From NCBI RefSeq assembly GCF_002803515.1, contig NZ_PHQX01000001.1:806001-870000 (forward strand): a stretch of DNA of 64,000 nt. Reading direction: 5' to 3'. The notes beneath the pieces were generated by a model, which made no database searches, was not told the origin of the DNA, and saw nothing but the letters and a program-made list of their open reading frames with translations. The translations under genes were made by a program, and so were the position numbers. This stretch comes from Stenotrophomonas lactitubi (GTDB lineage Bacteria; Pseudomonadota; Gammaproteobacteria; Xanthomonadales; Xanthomonadaceae). Within the stretch, counting starts at the first letter, position 1, and each line of letters opens with the position of its first letter. Shown in pieces: positions 61,558 through 64,000 of the stretch.

Positions 61558-62430
61558 ATGAATGCGATACCCCAGGCGACCGAGCGTGATTGGCGCACAC
61601 CGCTGGAACTGACCCTGCTCGGCGCGATCTGGGGCTGCTCGTTCCTGTTCATGCGGGTGGCGGTGCCCTCGTTCGGTCCGTTCGCCCTGGTCGAGGTGCG
61701 GCTGGTGCTGGGCGCGCTGGTGCTGCTGCCGTTCCTGTGGCGCGCCCGCGCGCAGTTCCCACCGCGCCGGTGGCTGTGGCTGGCACCGATCGGCCTGGTC
61801 AATTCGGCGTTGCCGTTCGTGCTGTTCGCGTACGCCGCAGAGCGTGCGCCGGCCGCCATCGGTGCGATCTGCAATGCGATGACCGTGCTGTTTGCCGCGT
61901 TGATTGCGTTCCTGTTCTTCGGCGAGAAGATCGGTGTGCGCCGCGCGGGCGCGCTGCTGGTCGGTTTTGCCGGCGTGGTGGTGCTGGCCACGGCCAAGAT
62001 CTCGGGGTTGAGCATCGGTACGGCCGTGCTGGCCGGTGCGGCAGCCTCGCTGCTGTACGGACTGGGCGTGAACCTGGTGAAGCGGCACATGACCGGTCTG
62101 CCCTCGGCTGCGGCCGCCGCTGCCACGTTGTCGTGCGCCTCATTGTGGTTGTTGCCGATGGCGCTCACGCATCTGCCGCAGGGCCCGATTCCGGGCAAGG
62201 CCTGGGGCGCGGCGATCGCGCTGGGCGTGGTCTGCACCGGATTCGCCTTCCTGATGTTCTATCGCCTGATCGGCCGCATCGGCCCGTCGCGTGCGTCAAC
62301 GGTGACCTACCTGGTTCCGTTGTTCGGTGCTGCGTTTGCCTGGCTGTTCCTGGGCGAAGCGGTGACGGTGCAGATGTTGATTGCGGGTGCGTTGATTCTG
62401 GGCAGCGTGGCGGTCAGCCAGAAGGGCTGA
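61558..62430 (+). CDS. EamA/DMT family transporter
   Basis: A 290-residue protein with ten predicted membrane helices in two repeats: LTLLGAIWGCSFLFMRVAVP, ERAPAAIGAICNAMTVLFAALIAFLFFGEKIG, and later GFAFLMFYRLIGRIGPSRAS followed by PLFGAAFAWLFLGEAV. The substrate is unknown. The divergent LysR regulator probably controls it. Start at ATG 61558 behind ACAGAAG, a weak ribosome site. Confidence 0.9.
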   Translation: MNAIPQATERDWRTPLELTLLGAIWGCSFLFMRVAVPSFGPFALVEVRLVLGALVLLPFLWRARAQFPPRRWLWLAPIGLVNSALPFVLFAYAAERAPAAIGAICNAMTVLFAALIAFLFFGEKIGVRRAGALLVGFAGVVVLATAKISGLSIGTAVLAGAAASLLYGLGVNLVKRHMTGLPSAAAAAATLSCASLWLLPMALTHLPQGPIPGKAWGAAIALGVVCTGFAFLMFYRLIGRIGPSRASTVTYLVPLFGAAFAWLFLGEAVTVQMLIAGALILGSVAVSQKG

Positions 62431-62453
62431 GGCTCATTGGCGCCCACGCATCG

Positions 62454-62477
62454 GTAGCGCCGGGCCATGCCCGGCGA
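62454..62477. repeat. GTAGCGCCGGGC REP
   Basis: GTAGCGCCGGGC-CAT-GCCCGGCG, 23 bases after the EamA stop. Confidence 0.85.
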
Positions 62478-62502
62478 GCCCTTTTCCGCGGCTGCGGGGA
62501 GG

Positions 62503-62890
62503 TGTCACTTTCTTTGCTCGTGCAAAGAAAGTAACCAAAGAAACACGCCGCCAAACCGCGAGCCGCCGTGCTTCGCACGTCGGTACCCTGCGCTCCTCGG
62601 TCCGCCGAGGGACGACGCGGGAACTCGCTGCGCTCAGACACCCGCGCCTCTTTGCCCTCGCCGGACCTGCGGTGCTCGGCTCGCTCAAGGCGGACCCAGA
62701 CCAAAGGCTACAGCTGCACCCAGTAGATCCACGCCATGCGTGGATGCATTTGCTGTTGATCTTGCCCTTTCAGTCCGCCTTGAGCGAGCCGAGCATCGCA
62801 GGGGACCGACGTGCGAAGCACGGCGGCTCGCGGTTTTGCGGCGCGTTTCTTCTGGTTACTTTTCTTTTCGCGCGAAAAGAAAAGTAACGC
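62503..62890. repeat. Two inverted copies of a larger intergenic repeat
   Basis: The left copy begins with the hairpin CTTTCTTTGC-TCGT-GCAAAGAAAG, followed by TAACCAAAGAAAC, ACCGCGAGCCGCCGTGCTTC, GCACGTCGGT and, after an insert, CTCGGCTCGCTCAAGGCGGA (near 62590-62694). The right copy, read in reverse from 62890, has CTTTTCTTTTC...GAAAAGAAAAG, TAACCAGAAGAAAC, the same ACCGCGAGCCGCC block and the same CTCAAGGCGGA end, without the insert. A GTAGATCCACGC REP (62723-62745) lies between them. The 512-base gap to the PPIase gene holds only these repeats. Confidence 0.82.
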
Positions 62891-62942
62891 CCATGAACAA
62901 TGAAGCATCTTCAGCACGCGTCATGTGCAGGAAGCCAAGCCA

Positions 62943-63845
62943 CTACCGCACCGGCACCGGGATATTGCACAGGTCGATATGTCCCGCCGGGCGCTTGTAG
63001 AAATCATCCACGCGGTTGCGCCGCGCTTCGACCGTATCGGCGAAGGTCTTCGAGTCGGTGCGCAGCACCTGGATCGGCGTGCGCTCGGCCGCGGGTACGT
63101 CGCTGACGCGACGGATCGACACGATCGGCGTGCGCAGCTTCGGGTCGGCGTAGAAGCCCATCGGTGCCGGTCCGCGCGGGGTCGCGCTGAGCAGTTCCAT
63201 GCCCTTCAGCACGCGGCCGACCAGGGTGATGTTGCGGTCCAGCTGGCGCGGCGATTGGCCAGTCACCACGTAGAGTTCTGCACCGATGCTGCTGTCTTCC
63301 TCGTTGCTGCGGCCCGCACCCAGCATGCCGTAGCAGTGCGCCAGCCAGGCCTTGCCGGCCTGCGGGTCCTGACCGACCGGGAAGCCGTCGACGAAGCCGG
63401 TCTGCGCTGCCCAGCCATCGCGATCCGGCAGCACGCTCACCTTCAAACCGCTGTTGGCACGCTCGAATTCGGCCGGCAGCTTGCGCTGTGCGCTGCCGAA
63501 CGGTTTGGCCTTGGCGGCATCGTCGGCGTCGGCATCGCCGAACTGCACCACGAAGTTGTCCTGCGAGCGGTAGATGCTGGTGCCGTCCCAGAAGTGCTCG
63601 TGGGCGAAGGTCTGGATGTTGCCGACATGGCGCGGGGCGAACTGCGGCGCCAGCTCGATGATCACCCGCCCGGCCGGCAGGTCCATGTACAGCAGGTTGG
63701 CCGGGTCCGGCGTGCGCCAGTCGCTGGCCGTGGAGGCATCCAGGATCTGCTGCGGGCTGCGGTAGGGCGTGGCCGCGCTGGCGAGTGCGGGCAGCAGGCA
63801 GGCCAAGGCCAGGGTGGACAGGGCAAGACGGCGACGGTGCGGCAT
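62943..63845 (-). CDS. Secreted cyclophilin-type peptidyl-prolyl isomerase
   Basis: A 300-residue exported foldase. The signal peptide is [20 protein letters not shown] ending ALASAA. The cyclophilin fold shows as [51 protein letters not shown] and [17 protein letters not shown]. The active-site Arg of the usual HRVI motif appears as YRSQ, so activity is less certain. A C-terminal extension of ~60 residues ends with CNIPVPVR. The likely role is folding in the periplasm. The bases from 63846 to the window end show no clear gene. Confidence 0.88.
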   Translation of the reverse strand: MPHRRRLALSTLALACLLPALASAATPYRSPQQILDASTASDWRTPDPANLLYMDLPAGRVIIELAPQFAPRHVGNIQTFAHEHFWDGTSIYRSQDNFVVQFGDADADDAAKAKPFGSAQRKLPAEFERANSGLKVSVLPDRDGWAAQTGFVDGFPVGQDPQAGKAWLAHCYGMLGAGRSNEEDSSIGAELYVVTGQSPRQLDRNITLVGRVLKGMELLSATPRGPAPMGFYADPKLRTPIVSIRRVSDVPAAERTPIQVLRTDSKTFADTVEARRNRVDDFYKRPAGHIDLCNIPVPVR

Positions 63846-64000
63846 GGGATCCCCGGGGCATGAACGAGGCTTCGATTCTGCGCGAGTCGCTGCTGTTGCG
63901 CCAATCCTGCAGACTGGCTGTCGCGCCGCCCCTGCGGCACGATGTGCTTCCTTTGCATGGACGCACGAAATGCCAATGCTGGATCCAGGGGCCAAACTGC

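Noticed and set aside
1..64000. tRNA, rRNA or known riboswitches
   Set aside because: I looked for tRNA-like cloverleaf sequence and common riboswitch cores in the gaps and saw none that I could support by eye.

Overview
This window looks like a chromosomal segment of a Stenotrophomonas species, most likely the S. maltophilia complex. The evidence is uniformly high GC, Xanthomonadaceae-type genes (creBCD, a His-rich zinc TonB receptor, the fused Ada/AlkA protein, many GGDEF proteins), and about twenty short palindromes that begin with GTAG and match the SMAG/REP repeats described for S. maltophilia. I see no rRNA, tRNA, CRISPR array, prophage or transposase.

Layout. Positions 1-9.5 kb hold the edge-truncated globin-coupled diguanylate cyclase (DosC type), a FepA-type TonB receptor behind a Fur-like site, a CzcD-type metal exporter broken by a frameshift, endonuclease V divergent from gpmA, an M13 metallopeptidase lipoprotein and a small secreted protein. 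Positions 9.5-16 kb, all on the minus strand, hold a stand-alone HD-GYP phosphodiesterase, a lipoprotein, mfd, a GNAT acetyltransferase and rlmJ. Positions 16-20 kb hold creB-creC-creD with a cre-tag-like site before creD and a small coupled gene. Positions 20-24 kb hold an M28 peptidase, gltX and zur, with two striking perfect inverted repeats between genes. Positions 24-28.4 kb hold a tetR-emrB-emrA-like efflux operon. Positions 28.6-31.4 kb hold a His-rich (probably zinc) TonB receptor divergent from a MerC-like protein, with palindromes between them that could be Zur operators. Positions 31.4-41.7 kb hold THX, a nucleotide pyrophosphatase/phosphodiesterase, ogt overlapping ada-alkA, a ClpP-like lipoprotein, a DUF4019 protein, a MAPEG protein, a UbiH/UbiM-type hydroxylase, an S4 protein and deaD. 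Positions 41.8-48.6 kb are a c-di-GMP cluster: a PAS-GGDEF-EAL protein, a membrane GGDEF, rluF and a GAF-GGDEF. Positions 48.7-64 kb hold mostly single housekeeping or accessory genes: an AAA ATPase, two EamA transporters, Pr6Pr, VOC and DUF72 proteins, a class-C-like serine hydrolase, an ABC exporter, a zinc-ribbon protein, DUF885, GFA and DUF4349 proteins, a LysR regulator and a cyclophilin-like PPIase.

The most unusual content is in the intergenic DNA. Five copies of a roughly 105-nt element occur near 24.7, 33.2, 35.5, 44.4 and 44.7 kb. Each has a 25-27 bp outer stem whose sequence differs almost completely between copies (except the near-identical pair at 35.5 and 44.4 kb) yet stays self-complementary. 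The stem encloses a conserved core with two hairpins that share an ATGGAT loop. Four of the five copies sit inside a larger composite bounded by two different REPs. I know of no named family for it; it behaves like a dispersed structured RNA or DNA element and is the main candidate for something undescribed.

Other functional links: zinc homeostasis (zur, the zinc receptor and the MerC-like protein), DNA repair (mfd, endonuclease V, ogt, ada-alkA), and c-di-GMP turnover (four GGDEF proteins, one also carrying EAL, plus one HD-GYP protein).
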